Source of the DNA: Massariosphaeria phaeospora
Lineage: Eukaryota; Ascomycota; Dothideomycetes; Pleosporales
Reading direction: 5' to 3'
NCBI GenBank assembly: GCA_011032825.1
Contig: JAADJZ010000011.1
Coordinates: forward strand, 620,001-684,000
Length of the DNA stretch: 64,000 bases
Made by a program: the position numbers and the translations under genes. The notes below the pieces were generated by a model. The model was not told the DNA's origin and made no database searches. It was given only the letters and a program-made list of their open reading frames with translations. Shown in pieces: positions 21,805 to 34,433 of the stretch. Numbering within the stretch: position 1 is the stretch's first letter; every line of letters begins with the position of its first letter.

Positions 21805-23906
21805 TCAAAAGGAGCCGATCTGGCCTTTGGTGTACAAGGTTTGCCTCCTTTTCGGCGGCTTGCGCCCGTGCCCATGTGCCTCATCATGCTGCAGACCCAT
21901 GGCTAAGGCCATGCCGCTATTAACGCCCTTGCGTGTGTCCCGTAAAGGGGCACTCCTCCGCCTGACCTTGTCCACATTCCACTGAGCGATGCGTCGCCGA
22001 ACCCAGCGCATAATGAAATTGCTCATGAGGACCGTGACAGTGACGAACATGACCGGCAAGGCGATCCACCAGAAGAAGGCATCCGAGTTGTGTTGGACGC
22101 CGTTGAAGCGCTCGAAGTTCTGGCCGAAGTAGCCGACTAGGAAGGTGAGCGGGAGGAAGAATATGGTGACTGCCGTGAGCATCCTCATCGACTCGTTCTG
22201 GAAGGCGCCCATCATGTTGAAGATGAGATCGATGAGGTTGTCAGCGGCGCGGCGCATCTGGTCGAGGGAGGCGGTGATTATCACGCAGTGGTCTTCAACG
22301 TCGCTGAGGTACGTGTAGGCGAGCGGGGAGACTGTGACCGAGGAGATGGGTTTGCGAGCTGGTGTGTGCATGTTCATGTATCCGGGCGTGGTAGCTGGAT
22401 CGGACTTGTGGTCTCGGAGAGAGTTGATGATGGACATGATGGGCTGTATGGTGTTGCGGAGGATTGAAAGCTCCGACGTGAGGATATAGAGTGATTTCGA
22501 ATGATTCATGTTCGGGTCACTGAGCACATCTAGTTCCAGTTCGCCCATTGCATCTTCATAGGCTGCCACTACCGGGAACGCTAAATCGATGATACCGTCT
22601 AGTATGGCCTGAACGATCATGCTGCCGTCACAGCTGCGACGGAGGATGGTGTTGGGAGACTCCAGACGTTTGAGGATCGGCTTTTCGATGTCGGCGGCAG
22701 AGTGCTCGAAGAAGGATATCACCGTGTTGTCAGAACACATGAAGATTGACACTTGCTCCACACTGACCGCCAAGTCCCTATTGTTCAAGGCGGAATGCTG
22801 CTCCATGTAGATGGTTCGCTCCAGATTTGGTCCACCACGATATCGCTGCAAGGTCCGGATATGGAGTGGAGGCGCCCCTGCACGGTGCATACGAGATGCG
22901 GCGGTACCGTCTAAATCGTAGCCTTTCTCCACGTGCCAAGAGGAATGCTCAACATCCCGCGCTCGATCATCGCCGTCTTCCGACTTGAATTTATTCTTTA
23001 TTCGATTCAGGAGCGATTTCTTCGCCTTGTTCTTGGGCTGTCTCTTTGGGTTCTTCTCTGGGAACTCGCACTCGGAATCGCTACTATCAGCCTCGTCCGG
23101 AATTCGAACAAGCTTGGAGAGGGTCAAGAGTACTGGTTCTGGTTAACACATTGTGATATGAGATGTACTGTCTCATTGTTTAAAGGCGGTATAACGAGGA
23201 TGTTGTTTCTGCATAAGGAAAGCGGCGACAGCAACTTTGTAATGAGCGACTTACAGAAAGCTTGATCCGAGTACCAGTCAACCTTAGTCCTGCCCCTGGT
23301 GTTCATCAAGTCTTCAATGGCGAGACGATGCAGCTCCTTGTGGTTTCCCAGAGTCCTGATGACATCCCATGAAAGCCCGTTCACATTGATCCACCTGCAG
23401 GTATCCGGCTCTTTGGGCTTCTCCAGGAAATCCTCTAGGTTCGTATTATCCAGCGCATGGCAATCAACCTTCTCGTCGGAGAAATCCAGGACAGTAATGT
23501 CGCAATGTTCCTGGAGATGGCTGTACTGGATGCCCTGTAACGACTCCCTCTCCGTGTCAACACCAGGCTCAGCACCAGCTTCCTCCCACGTTGGACGAGT
23601 GGGAGAGTGATAGCGCCTCAAAGTGTTCGTGCGCGTGGGTCGTCGCCGGAGGGTCGAGTCGAAGGAGAAGCGCGAGGGAGACAATACGCTGTTGCCGTCG
23701 TCTGGGGCTGGGGGTGAGGCCGCACTTGCCGAGCGTTCTCGAGTCTGCTCGTCGAGCTTGGTGTCGACATGGAGCTCATCGTCAGCGAAACGCAGACGGC
23801 CGGGAGCTGTGGATGTATCGGCAGCTGTCGATGTACTGCCGCCATTGCGAGGCGACGGCGGCGAGGCAAAGTCCTGCACGCTGGTGGTTCCTGGGGCAGT
23901 CATCAC
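21805..23906 (-). CDS. CorA-type divalent metal transporter with GQN signature
   Basis: Membrane protein of the CorA/Alr/Mnr2 superfamily; characterised members carry Mg2+ or other divalent cations. Exons are complement 23255-23906 and 21805-23132, giving 659 aa. The intron joins WYSDQAF to [12 protein letters not shown], restoring a segment typical of the family. The N-terminal 100 residues are Ser/Pro/Thr-rich and probably disordered. A cytosolic alpha/beta and helical domain follows, then two C-terminal membrane helices at about 535-553 ([17 protein letters not shown]) and 570-591 ([20 protein letters not shown]). The loop after the first helix reads YFGQNF, where the superfamily signature is GMN, so ion selectivity may differ. 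The basic tail contains an HDEAHGHGR stretch. It is divergent from samB. Confidence 0.9.
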
Positions 23907-25381
23907 GCGGGAGACGCAAAGCGACGGTCGTCTGGGGAATAGTCAAGCGTAGTCCCTGGCGGTGAATTTGCAAACACGAAAGGTCGTTTAGCAGTGCAGA
24001 CGGCCATTGGGCAGCACAAGACGTTGGCAGGCACCGCGGGTTGAATTGGCGGGCGATGGTGACTGAGGATACATAGCTGAGTCCTGACCCACAGCTCCTC
24101 CAAATCACAGCTGCACCTGGGTCCTGGCTGGCCGCTGAGGGCTGCATGCGAATCAAACAACGGGGGGTGGAGATGCGGCGGGAGCTCGAGCCCATTCCCC
24201 TCCGCAAGAAGCGGAAAGGTAAGCGAGGCGCTACAGTGCTCTGAGGCGAGTTATATTTAACTAGTCTGCCAGCAGTTCTGTTCGGCATGTTCGACATGAG
24301 TGCGGGCTGTTGGCTGCATGCCTGGATACACGTGTTCGACCAGAGCGACATCGAAGGCCGAGGCATCGCGGCCGTGAAAGATAGGGTACTCGAAGTCCCG
24401 GCACAATGCTGACGCTCCAAGCAAGCTGAGGTGCGCCGGCAGGACTGATCTCGGACTTGAGAAACGCGACATGGATGGGATTGCGCATTCAAGCCAAACG
24501 AGTGACACGGCGCCACGGCGATGCTTTGTCACAGCCCGCCTCCCAGCGACGGGTGGCGAGACCACGGCGGCGATGCCTCAGCACAGCGAGCGTCCTGTGT
24601 CTCTAGTACATAGATATGTCCAGAGTAAAGACTCTTGCAATGTGACTTTACCTACTCAGGTAGACTGTTGCTTCGCCGTGCCGCGCATAAACGCTGGTAA
24701 AATTGGGGTTCGAGGGCTGGCCAATCAGCGCGCGGCTTCTCCACCTTGCGCCCATCACGATTCACTCGACGCTCAACCGCCGCCGTTGTGCCTCTTCCTC
24801 CCCCCATTTCATCCCGATTTGCAGCCTCATCCACGACATACTCTAGCCCCCAGCTCCCCCGCTGTCGACCCGCCGCCGACCCCCAAGCGCAGAGTCTCCC
24901 CGCCGCTGCTCCGCGCGCTCTGGCCTCGGGCGACTCGAGACGCCGTCCTGCTTGCCACACGCACTTTCCTTGGCCTGGGACACCCCTAACGCATAGCAAA
25001 CATCCTCATCTCCCCCCGTCCAGCCATCTCGATCGCCCCCTCTGCGTCCCGGCGCCGACATTATAAGCGTGCCTGCGACCGAGTCCGGCTGTTTTCCGCG
25101 TTGCCAGCCCGCCGGACTCCTTTCAACGTGAGCAAGCCGAGTTCTGGGTCAGGTTTGCGTCTCAGACCGCAGTCTTTGACGGCACGCAGACCCTGTCTTT
25201 GCACCGAAAGAACAAACCCAGCGCCGTGTCTCTCACTGCGACCTGCCCTCTGTTTGCCTGCTGCCTCACCCACGGCTCCGTCGACTGCTTGTCCTCTCAC
25301 CACATGCGACACTAGTGCTGCAGTCACCCCACGGCAATCCTCAACTGCTCAGTAGAACGACGGCACGAGCCACGACCAAAC
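23907..25381. other. Divergent promoter region between the CorA-type gene and samB
   Basis: About 1.5 kb between two divergent starts. The right part is pyrimidine-rich and leader-like. A plus-strand 84-codon frame at 25101-25355 ends 26 bp before the samB ATG and could be an upstream ORF. Minus-strand frames at 23782-24565 overlap one another and show no motifs. Confidence 0.5.
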
Positions 25382-27217
25382 ATGCGGGAAGTCAATTTTA
25401 GCATCCCGAATGCCAACAAGGCTTCGGTCGGCATCACCACAGCCCTCTACGACCGCCGCGCTCTCGACTGCACCTCCACCCTGCCGCTCATCAACTCGCT
25501 CAATCACCTGGCCTACCTCACGACATCCTCAGCCCGCATCCGGGACATTCTCACTGTCGATGGCGGCATTGAACGGCTGATATGCATTCTCAAAGAAGGC
25601 CGGAGCAAGGACATGATGGACATGTGGAAGTGGAACCTCGCCTTCCAGTGCATCTTCAACATCGGCGTGCGCGGGTCGGAGAACGTCAGGACACGAGTGG
25701 TGGAGGCCGACATGGTGCCCGTCATCGCAACCATTTTGGACAACTACATCAAGGTTGTGGACAAGTGCAGAGAGAGGGCCGATGCCGAGTTGCGGAAAAA
25801 CGTCCGGCTTGGCGGCTCCAGCAGACATAATTCATCACGGTCTGGCGAGATCGCTTCCGGCTCAGGGCATAGGGCTGATCGATCACGTCGTGCGGTGCCG
25901 CCCCCGATTGAAATTCCCGGCGCGTTTCCCCAGACCGCTCTCGAGTCGCACGTCGGAGACACTACACCGACACCAGCCTTCTCCATGAGCTCGCCTCCGG
26001 AGCGAACCACGTTTACCCGCGGCCGCCCCCCCCACCATCATCACCACCGCAGTCACGAAGGCAGAGCTCAACTGTTCGGTGCTGTTGGCACTACTCCTCG
26101 CAACATTGCTCAGCCGCTGGCCACCGCGCTGCCGACTATGGACACCACCGACACTTTTGCGCTGAGACCTGTCCGAGATGCTGACAGGCTACCATCTATG
26201 CTTCCCGCATTACAAGTGGAGATCACTTCCCAGCCAGTCTCTCCGACAACACCAAATGCTCCACTCGTCCGACGAGGCAGCCCAAGAGTGGGCATCGATC
26301 GACCGCGCCGCCGTCCCTCCATCCGTCATCAACTCTCCCTGTCTGGAGAGTCCGACGTTGATGCACAGATCGATGAGCCTCCTGTTGACGCGACCACAGC
26401 GGCTGGACCCGCTGTGAACGAACCTATCGTGGGCATACAAAATAATGAGATTAACATGGCCGATATCGTTGATAATGCCGAGATGCTTGAGGCTGGAGCA
26501 ACCCCAGTTCCTCTCGCTGCGCCCTCCGAAGGAACTGACGAGATGTTCAATATTACGCATCGCCCCGCGTTGTTGGACGGTAGCATGAACCCCGCCACTA
26601 CGCAACCCACTGGCCCCATTGGCGGTTTCTCCCCTGTGCAGCCAGCTATCAACGTAGTCAACGCCAATCCTCCTCCTGCCTGGTATCCACGATACTCTCA
26701 GGACCGCAATGCTACTGCTGGGGTGCTCGCTGCCATGCCTCGCGATGAAGACGTGCTCATGTCACTTCAGCTTTTGGCCTACGTATCAAAGTACTGCAAC
26801 TTGCGGGCCTATTTTCAGCAATCTCATCTTGTTCCGAAACTCAAAATCGGATCAGACCTGCAGTTGTTGGATGGTGATACGGGAAGTCCTAGCCCTATGG
26901 TAGAGGATGAAGAAGAGTTAGAAGAGTACGAGCTTCCGGATGATTTCAACATATTCCCTCTCGTCGAAAAGTTCACGGTGCGACATCACACGTCTGACAT
27001 GCAGTACTGGGCAAGTGTGGTGATGCGCAACTTATGCCGAAAAGACGATTCCCGGGGAGGTATTCGCCAGTGTGCGTACTACCAATGTGGACGATGGGAA
27101 GAATACACTCGACAATTCGCGAAGTGTCGTCGCTGTCGACGCACAAAATACTGCAGCAAGGAGTGTCAAAAGAGCGCTTGGGTTTACCACCGACACTGGT
27201 GTGTCGCAGCAAATTAG
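25382..27217 (+). CDS. samB: MYND zinc-finger protein SamB/Mub1
   Basis: Orthologue by family of A. nidulans SamB (suppressor of anucleate metulae, morphogenesis) and yeast Mub1, which works with the E3 ligase Ubr2 in ubiquitin-dependent turnover of Rpn4. Single exon, 611 aa. The conserved N-terminal block (MREVNFSIPNANKASVGITT, then TALYDRRALDCTSTLPLINS and DGGIERLICILKEG) forms an armadillo-like domain to about residue 135. A long disordered middle follows, with a His run (HHHHHR) and Pro/Ser-rich sequence, then a second conserved block around AYVSKYCNLRAYFQ. The C-terminal MYND finger (about 565-608) has CAYYQCG, FAKCRRCRRTKYCSKECQ and HRHWC. The start is supported by the conserved N-terminus beginning directly at this Met. 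Confidence 0.95.
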   Translation: MREVNFSIPNANKASVGITTALYDRRALDCTSTLPLINSLNHLAYLTTSSARIRDILTVDGGIERLICILKEGRSKDMMDMWKWNLAFQCIFNIGVRGSENVRTRVVEADMVPVIATILDNYIKVVDKCRERADAELRKNVRLGGSSRHNSSRSGEIASGSGHRADRSRRAVPPPIEIPGAFPQTALESHVGDTTPTPAFSMSSPPERTTFTRGRPPHHHHHRSHEGRAQLFGAVGTTPRNIAQPLATALPTMDTTDTFALRPVRDADRLPSMLPALQVEITSQPVSPTTPNAPLVRRGSPRVGIDRPRRRPSIRHQLSLSGESDVDAQIDEPPVDATTAAGPAVNEPIVGIQNNEINMADIVDNAEMLEAGATPVPLAAPSEGTDEMFNITHRPALLDGSMNPATTQPTGPIGGFSPVQPAINVVNANPPPAWYPRYSQDRNATAGVLAAMPRDEDVLMSLQLLAYVSKYCNLRAYFQQSHLVPKLKIGSDLQLLDGDTGSPSPMVEDEEELEEYELPDDFNIFPLVEKFTVRHHTSDMQYWASVVMRNLCRKDDSRGGIRQCAYYQCGRWEEYTRQFAKCRRCRRTKYCSKECQKSAWVYHRHWCVAAN

Positions 27218-28681
27218 TGGGACGCTCGGCTATAATTTCTTATCACGTCACCACCTCTGGGATACACTTTTATTTATGCCGCATATTGCAAGGCGCTCGG
27301 CTCATGTTTCGAATTCCATAACTTAATGAAGCGACACGACTGGATACCACCCCTTAAATCAGACTGCTTGGCTTTCAGCGGGAATCTATATTGGAGTTGG
27401 AGTGAAGGTTCGACTTGACCTTGGCGGCGGACTGCTCGAACAATCCACCTTGCCAGGTCTTCATTATACCATATTCTTAGGGGAAGTATCGTTACTGGTG
27501 GAAGCACTCTAGCAAGTAGGAGACTAGGTGCAAAATTCAATGGCTTTGAATTCGGTTGAATTATCCATCCACGTCTTCTTTGGCGTCCTACATGGTCGCT
27601 AGTCTTATCCATTGTTTTGATTACGGTCTCTTTATTTCATGGACTCAATCGGAACCCATTAGGAGATGCATATTTTTCAGTTCTGGTTATGCGGGTAATC
27701 CGATGGTATCATAGGGGTTAGGGCCATGATTTCTCATCATTCTCTCGTCTTCCGCGCTGTGATGAGATACAGGTTATTGGAGCAGCGTTACAGCCGGTTC
27801 CATTGACCCTTCTAAACTCTCTTGCTTGGAGGATTCATGGCTGGCGTCTCGTGGTTTAGCATCTCTCTTGCATTGCATAACTTAGCCTAATTTCTGTAGT
27901 CCCAATATGAAGGCTATCTTGAACCCCCATGGTGCTTGCATCTTACCCTAGGATACATTGCGTGCTGTATAGGAGTTTGGAGATATATTTGTAGAGGTAG
28001 ACTGTAGGGAAGTGCTACGGAGGTACGTAGTGCTTGCCCTTTACTGTAGAGTTTCTTGGGTTTGGTTGCGGTTAGTTTTGGTTATGTTGCAGAGCAGTAC
28101 TTTGTAAATAATAGAGGTATCGATTTGCACCTACCGGGTTAAAGTAGCCTCCGTCTATTTTGCTCGTAGGTGGTCGGGTTACGTCAGCCGTCGACGTCAA
28201 AGGCGGGACAGGGGTGGGCGAACGGTTTGCGCATCACCTGGCATCGTCGACGCCAACGACACCAGTGACGCCCAAAGTCGGTTCCCGCCGAACCTTGCTG
28301 CAACGACATACCCTTTGCGCCTAGCTAAACCCCACGTCCCTGGTGGTTCAGAAGGAATCGAATATGCAGGTTCTTGGGGACTCGTGTACCGACGCGTAAG
28401 ACCAATGCGAACTCGGGGCCGTCCGGCCTGGCGAAGTACAACCACTCGCCCGAACACGCGTAACCCACCTACGATCACGGCTCGAACACTATTCTTATAA
28501 TCGGCCAGCCTTTCTGTCTTTCGGTCCGGACATAGGAGCAACCGAACCCTCCGGCGCACCGCACCCAACGTCTGATGCTCGGATGCGACCGGGTCGTGAA
28601 GAACGGAGGAAGACTTGACAATCCGTCGATAGGGCCGGCACATACTTCGACTACAGACCACGGGACGAATGTGCCTGAACA
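27218..28681. other. Intergenic region between samB and the flippase gene
   Basis: Tandem-orientation spacer with the samB 3' UTR on the left and the P4-ATPase promoter on the right. Short frames on both strands have no motifs. No supported gene or RNA. Confidence 0.5.
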
Positions 28682-31600
28682 ATGGCCGATGGTGGAGAAC
28701 CTCCGAGCGGAAACATTCGCAGACGGCACTCAGCACCTCGCGACGATGAAGATGCAGTTGCGCTAGAACCTGGCGCAGACGTTGCCTTCCCCACGTCCTA
28801 TCCCATCGAGGGCGCGCAACGCTCAGCCGCCGAACTTATCGCGACTCCTGCTTCCCAACCATCTGTTCCAGACAGTGCGCTGCGACCTGTTTTGTCCCAA
28901 CGATCTACCGACGCGTCACCTCGAGTCCGCTTTTCCACCGATCTCGAACGCCATGTAACTGATCCAAGACCCAGACCGGGGACGGCGGGAGTGTCCATCG
29001 ACGAGATAACACAAGTCGGCAGTAGCTCAGGGTCAAAGAAGCGGCCTGGTGCGCCGGATCTTACAGTGCACACTGGTGAGGCGCATGCGGAGCAAAAGAG
29101 CTGGGAGAACGTTCGTCCAGCGTCACCCCACACCCCGCCTTCGCCACACAATACCAGCAAGAACTCGCCGCTGTCGCCCACGAATCGGAATCGCGGTTAC
29201 TCGCTTCGACGCTCTCTGTTCAGGAAGAATGTTTTCGACCAAACAAGCTCACCGGGATCCGGCATCGAGCTTCAGGATGGACCTGGATTACCGCCTGGGA
29301 ATCTAGAAAAATTAGACGGAACCAGCGACGATGGAGTCACAAATAAGAACGGAGACTTTGCCATCGACATTTCGTCTGCGCATGCCAATGTTCTGCTTCC
29401 ATCCTCCTCTGGCACCAAAAAGAAATTCGGAAAAGGACATGTTGCGCTCCCGAATTACGATAAATGGTTACAATCAAGCGAAAAGCGAACTACCAGAACA
29501 ATGCAGGATGTTCGGGCCTTCGGTGCTCGTGCCCGGAAATTCATCTTGCGAATCAAGGATATACCACCTAGCACCGATGGGAGACATATAGACCTTGACC
29601 TAACGCGGAAAGAGCCTATGATCGATGAGCGAACGAACCAACCTTACACTACAAACTGGATTCGGTCCACTCGATACTCCGCATGGAATTTCCTCCCCCG
29701 CCAGCTAGTGGCCCAGTTCGCCAAGTTTGCAAACTTCTACTTTCTCTGTATAGCTATCCTCCAGATGATTCCCGGTCTTAGTACCACCGGAAGATGGACT
29801 ACCCTTGTTCCTCTTCTATTCTTTGTTTTCCTTTCCATCGCAAAAGAAGGCTATGACGACTTAAGAAGATATCGACTCGACAAGGCGGAGAACAGACGAG
29901 AAGCTCAGGTACTCCGCATGAGTAGCTTGTCGGGGAATACTAGTACTTCTTCCGACAAAGGGACTATTAATTCATCTTTCACCGAGCCTCTCCACTGGCA
30001 AAGCATCAAGTGGCAAGATATTAATGTCGGAGACATCATCATGCTCGAACGTGATGATGCAGCACCCGCCGATCTAGCTCTTCTGCATACCACTGGCGAC
30101 AACAATGTTGCGTATGTAGAAACAATGGCGTTGGATGGTGAAACGAACCTTAAGAGCAAGCAAACCACGGCTTCAATTGTTCAGGCAATCAAGAACCAGG
30201 AAGATATTACTAACTGTGACGCTCAGTTTGTGGTTGAAGACCCAAATCAAGACCTATACAGTTTTGAGGGACGCGTTACGGTTAGCGGCAAAACGGCACC
30301 ATTGACCATTCATGAGATAATCTGCCGTGGGAGCATCCTCAGGAACACGCCTAATGCTGTGGGAATGGTTATCTACTCTGGGGAAGAATGTCGAATTCGT
30401 ATGAACGCCAACAAAAACCCTCGCATAAAGGCTCCATCCCTCCAGTCCGCGGTCAATCGTATTGTTATCTTGATTGCAGTTTTCGTTGTGGCCCTTTCCA
30501 TCTTCAACGCCGTGGCTTACAGGATCTGGAAAAGTCGCAACGAGGATAATGCCTGGTATCTCTCGAACGCATCAGTGGCATTCTTCCCTAACCTGACATC
30601 CTTCATCATCATGTTCAATACTCTAATTCCGCTCTCACTATACGTGAGTTTGGAAATCGTTAAACTTGCACAGATGTTTTTCTTATATAGCGACATTGAC
30701 ATGTATGATCCAGTGTCGAATACGCCATGCGAACCAAGAACATCTACCATCAATGAGGAACTTGGACAGATTAGCTACATTTTCTCAGATAAGACTGGCA
30801 CTTTAACAGATAATTCGATGAAATTCCGGAAATTGAGCGTTGCGGGAGTCGCCTGGCTTCACGATGCCGATCTGCAAGAAAATCAAAAGAAGCGGCTGAT
30901 CCACAAGACAAGGAAGAAGGAAAAAGAACCCGCAGCCAAGACTCTCCGATCAATCACAAATGAAACGGCGCCGGTCGAACCTACCACGCCCGCCCTCGAA
31001 GCTGGCGCGCAGATGACTGACAGTGGAGCGGAAGCCGGATTAAAATGGCAGTCATCAGCAAAGCCGTCAAACTCGCACCAACAACTTCTCACTAAGGACA
31101 TGATACGGTACATTCAGAGAAAACCGCATACACCGTTCTCAAAGAAAGCGCGGATGTTCCTGTTGTCGCTGGCGCTTTGTCATACATGTCTGCCCGAAGT
31201 TCAAGAAGATGGACAGACACACTTTATGGCATCATCTCCAGACGAACTCGCATTGGTCCAGGCAGCTCAAGACATGGGCTTCCTCGTTATCAATCGCGAC
31301 GTCAACACCATCACATTAAAAATAATACCCTCAGGACCAGATGCCGACCCTATTTTCGAGATATATGAGACTCTAGATGTCATTGAGTTCTCTAGCAAAC
31401 GTAAGAGGATGTCGATCATAGTCCGCTTTCCAGATGGGCGTGTTTGCATCATCTGTAAAGGGGCAGACTCCATTGTTATGCAGCGTCTCAAGCTAGCTTC
31501 GTTCGCCAATAAGAAGATGGTTGACATCGAGCAACGCGCAAATAAAAGGAAAAGTATGGAAGCACAACAGGTCATCGCACGAATGAGCGAGCAAGTAGAT

Positions 31601-33869
31601 CGCAAAGAGAGTATCGCAGGGCGGAAAAGCTTGACTCTTAGCCAAGCTGCTCGTGCAAGCTTTAGCGTCGGGAGACCCTCCCTCGGGCGTGGCAGCATTG
31701 GAGGCCTCGGACGACCAAGTACTAGCGGTCGCTCGCTTCAACCTGTCCGTGATGAGGTGGATCAGTGGCTCCGCGAGCGGGAGAACAACTACAGGATCCG
31801 AGACATCAAGGAGAATACACCGCTACAAACACCGCGACAGTCGAGCTTGAATCGTCTCTCAGTAGCACTTTCAGAGACTAGAAGTTCGTTACAAGGCGAA
31901 GAAATGGACGACATGATTGACGAAACCCTTGCGGCGGACGACACTGCCGTCATTGAACGTTGTCTGCAGCATATCAACGACTTCGCTACGGAGGGTCTCC
32001 GTACATTACTTTACGGTTACCGGTTTCTAGATGAGGACGAATATAGCACATGGAAAAAGGGCTATCTGGATGCTACTACGAGTCTTGTCGACCGAGCACG
32101 TTTGATCGAAGAAGCTGGCGAGCTAATCGAGCAGGAACTAGAGCTGAGCGCTGCTACCGCGATTGAAGACAAACTCCAGCATGGTGTTCCCGAGGCTATC
32201 GACAAGCTCCGTCGGGCCCAGATCAAGATGTGGATGCTGACTGGCGATAAGCGTGAGACAGCAATTAACATCGGATACTCGTGCCGACTCATCAAGGAGT
32301 ATTCTACCGTGACTGTCCTTGACCATGAGATGGGCGAAGTTGAGCAAAGCATTGCAGCCGCGGTCCTCGCGATCAACAGCGGCACTATCGCCCACTCTGT
32401 GGTTGTCATTGACGGCCAGACACTTGCCCAGGTCAACGAAATTGAGCCACTTCAAATGCTTTTCTTCGACCTAGCGATTCTTGCGGATTCGGTTATCTGC
32501 TGTCGCGCCTCGCCGTCTCAGAAAGCAAGCTTGGTCAAGAACATCCGTAAGCGTGTCAAAAAGAGTATCACTCTAGCTATTGGAGATGGAGCAAATGATA
32601 TTGCCATGATTCAGGAGGCACATGTTGGCATTGGCATCACAGGCAAAGAAGGTCTGCAGGCTGCCCGAACAAGCGATTACTCAATCGCGCAGTTTCGATT
32701 CCTCACGAAACTCCTATTGGTACATGGCCGCTGGAATTACATCAGGACTTGCAAGTACGTCGCGGCCACGTTCTGGAAGGAAATGGTTAGTATACGTGCT
32801 TCGGAAGCTTCATTCGGTGATGATCGTATGCTGACAAACTACATAGCTTTTCTACCTTACACAAGCCCTGTATCAACGCTCCAACGGCTACACAGGGACA
32901 TCACTCTATGAAGAATGGTCGCTTGCTCTGTTCAATACCCTCTTCACCTCTCTTCCGGTTATCTTTATGGGTGTTTTCGAAAAAGATCTCTCGGCCAGCA
33001 CACTTCTTGCGGTGCCAGAACTCTACACCATCGGCCAACGTAACGGCGGTTTCAACTTCAAAGTCTACCTCAGGTGGATCTTTATGGCGTCCGGCGAGGC
33101 TATGCTCATCTACTTCTGCATGTTGAGCCTCTATGGGGAAGCACGATTCACTGAGGATAACACTCTCTTCGCTTTGGGTAGTCTGACTTACACGGTGGTT
33201 GTCATCGCCGTGGCTTCGAAAATACAGTGCGTGGCTATTCTCTTCGTTTTCCAGTCTCTGCTTCAAACAGCACACTAACTATTACCCAGATTCATCGAAA
33301 CCCACAACAAGTCAATCACCAATGTCATCTCTATGTTCCTCTCGATAGGCGGCTGGTTCCTCTGGAACGTCATCCTAGCCAGCACCTACAGCGCCTCCCG
33401 GAAGATTTACTATGTCCGTGACGCCATCTTCCTCCACTGGGGCCGCAGCGCCACCTGGTGGCTGACCCTCATCCTCATCCTCGCCTCCTTCTACGTGTTC
33501 GAATTCGGCGTCATGTCGCTCCGCGCGACCTTCTTCACCACCGACACAGACGTCTTCCAGACCCTCGAAAAGGATCCGGCTATCAAGCGCCGCTTCGAGG
33601 AGTCGGCTGCTGACGAGCTGCAGCAGGGCTGGGATAGAAAAACGAATAAGGAGCGCGATCAGCAGGAGCGCATTCGCCAGGTCGTCGATGAGCTGCACCG
33701 GAAAGAGGAAGAGCGGAGAGAGGGCGAGGTGAAGGAGTTATTGAGGAATCGGAGGCGCGAAGGGGAGACGGGTCCGGAAAGGACTGGCGTCGAGAGTGGC
33801 GAGGCGCATGAGCGCGAGGATGTCGATAGAATACTGAGTAAGGGGTTTGGGAGGGTACAGGATGCGTGA
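28682..33869 (+). CDS. DNF3: P4-type phospholipid flippase (Dnf3/DnfD group)
   Basis: P4-ATPase that moves phospholipids to the cytosolic leaflet of Golgi/endosomal and plasma membranes; closest to the yeast Dnf3 / Aspergillus DnfD group. Exons are 28682-32785, 32847-33226 and 33290-33869, giving 1687 aa. A disordered N-tail of about 300 residues precedes TM1-2 (FLPRQLVAQFAKFANFYFL). The actuator motif DGETN is present. The P-domain DKTGTLT starts at residue 703, where Asp703 is the expected phosphorylation site. Then come KGADSIVM, MWMLTGDKRETA, IGDGANDIAMI and the C-terminal helices. A long Ser/Arg-rich insert in the nucleotide-binding domain (RKSLTLSQAARASFSVGRPS region, about 975-1060) parallels a basic RKSL-type insert I recall in Dnf3. 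The C-tail is charged and coiled-coil-like. Family partners are Cdc50-type subunits; none is encoded here. Confidence 0.94.
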
Positions 33870-34433
33870 GATAGCTGCGCGCTACTACTATGCGGTCCTT
33901 TTATTGTCGTGGGTAATCGTAATATCTCTGGGGGTATCTGAATGTGTGCATGGTTGGGAGGCCTTTTCGGTTGTCGCTCTTTGGAGCCGTTTTGAGGATT
34001 TTCTGGTTTCTGTAGCATTCGATACCACGGCATGGCTTGATCGGCCTTGACGGAATTGAGACTCGTTTGTGTTTCCTGTATAGGGCTTTCCCTCTTATGC
34101 TTGGGTGACAGAGTTTGTGGTTTGGAGTGATTGCGCTTCGAGGTTGTTGAACAATCATTCGCGGCGCTGGGTCGATTTCTGATCGACAAGGTTGGATTTT
34201 GATAGTCCTAATTAGGCTTTGCGACTAGCACCAAGGGTCCGGCCTAGCGTGGCGCCACCGCCACCGCCACACCTGTACGTCACGGCATGTTTGCCTGGCC
34301 TCGCGATACAACAAAACCTCGACCCAGTCAGACAAAATTTTGCGCGAGCAGCTCAAGCGGACCCCCCTCTGTTGCCGACCGAGTCCTTATATACAACGAT
34401 AGTCCGCGGACCCCCCCGGAACACGCTGTGAAG
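33870..34433. other. Intergenic spacer with TATA-like element near the right end
   Basis: Flippase 3' UTR and promoter of the PPPDE-thioredoxin gene. A TTATATACA sequence at about 34387-34395 lies some 40 bp before the ATG at 34434 and could act as a TATA element. No other feature seen. Confidence 0.45.

Noticed and set aside
23782..24565. Minus-strand ORFs upstream of the CorA-type gene
   Set aside because: They overlap each other and the first CorA-type exon in other frames, with no conserved-looking segments.
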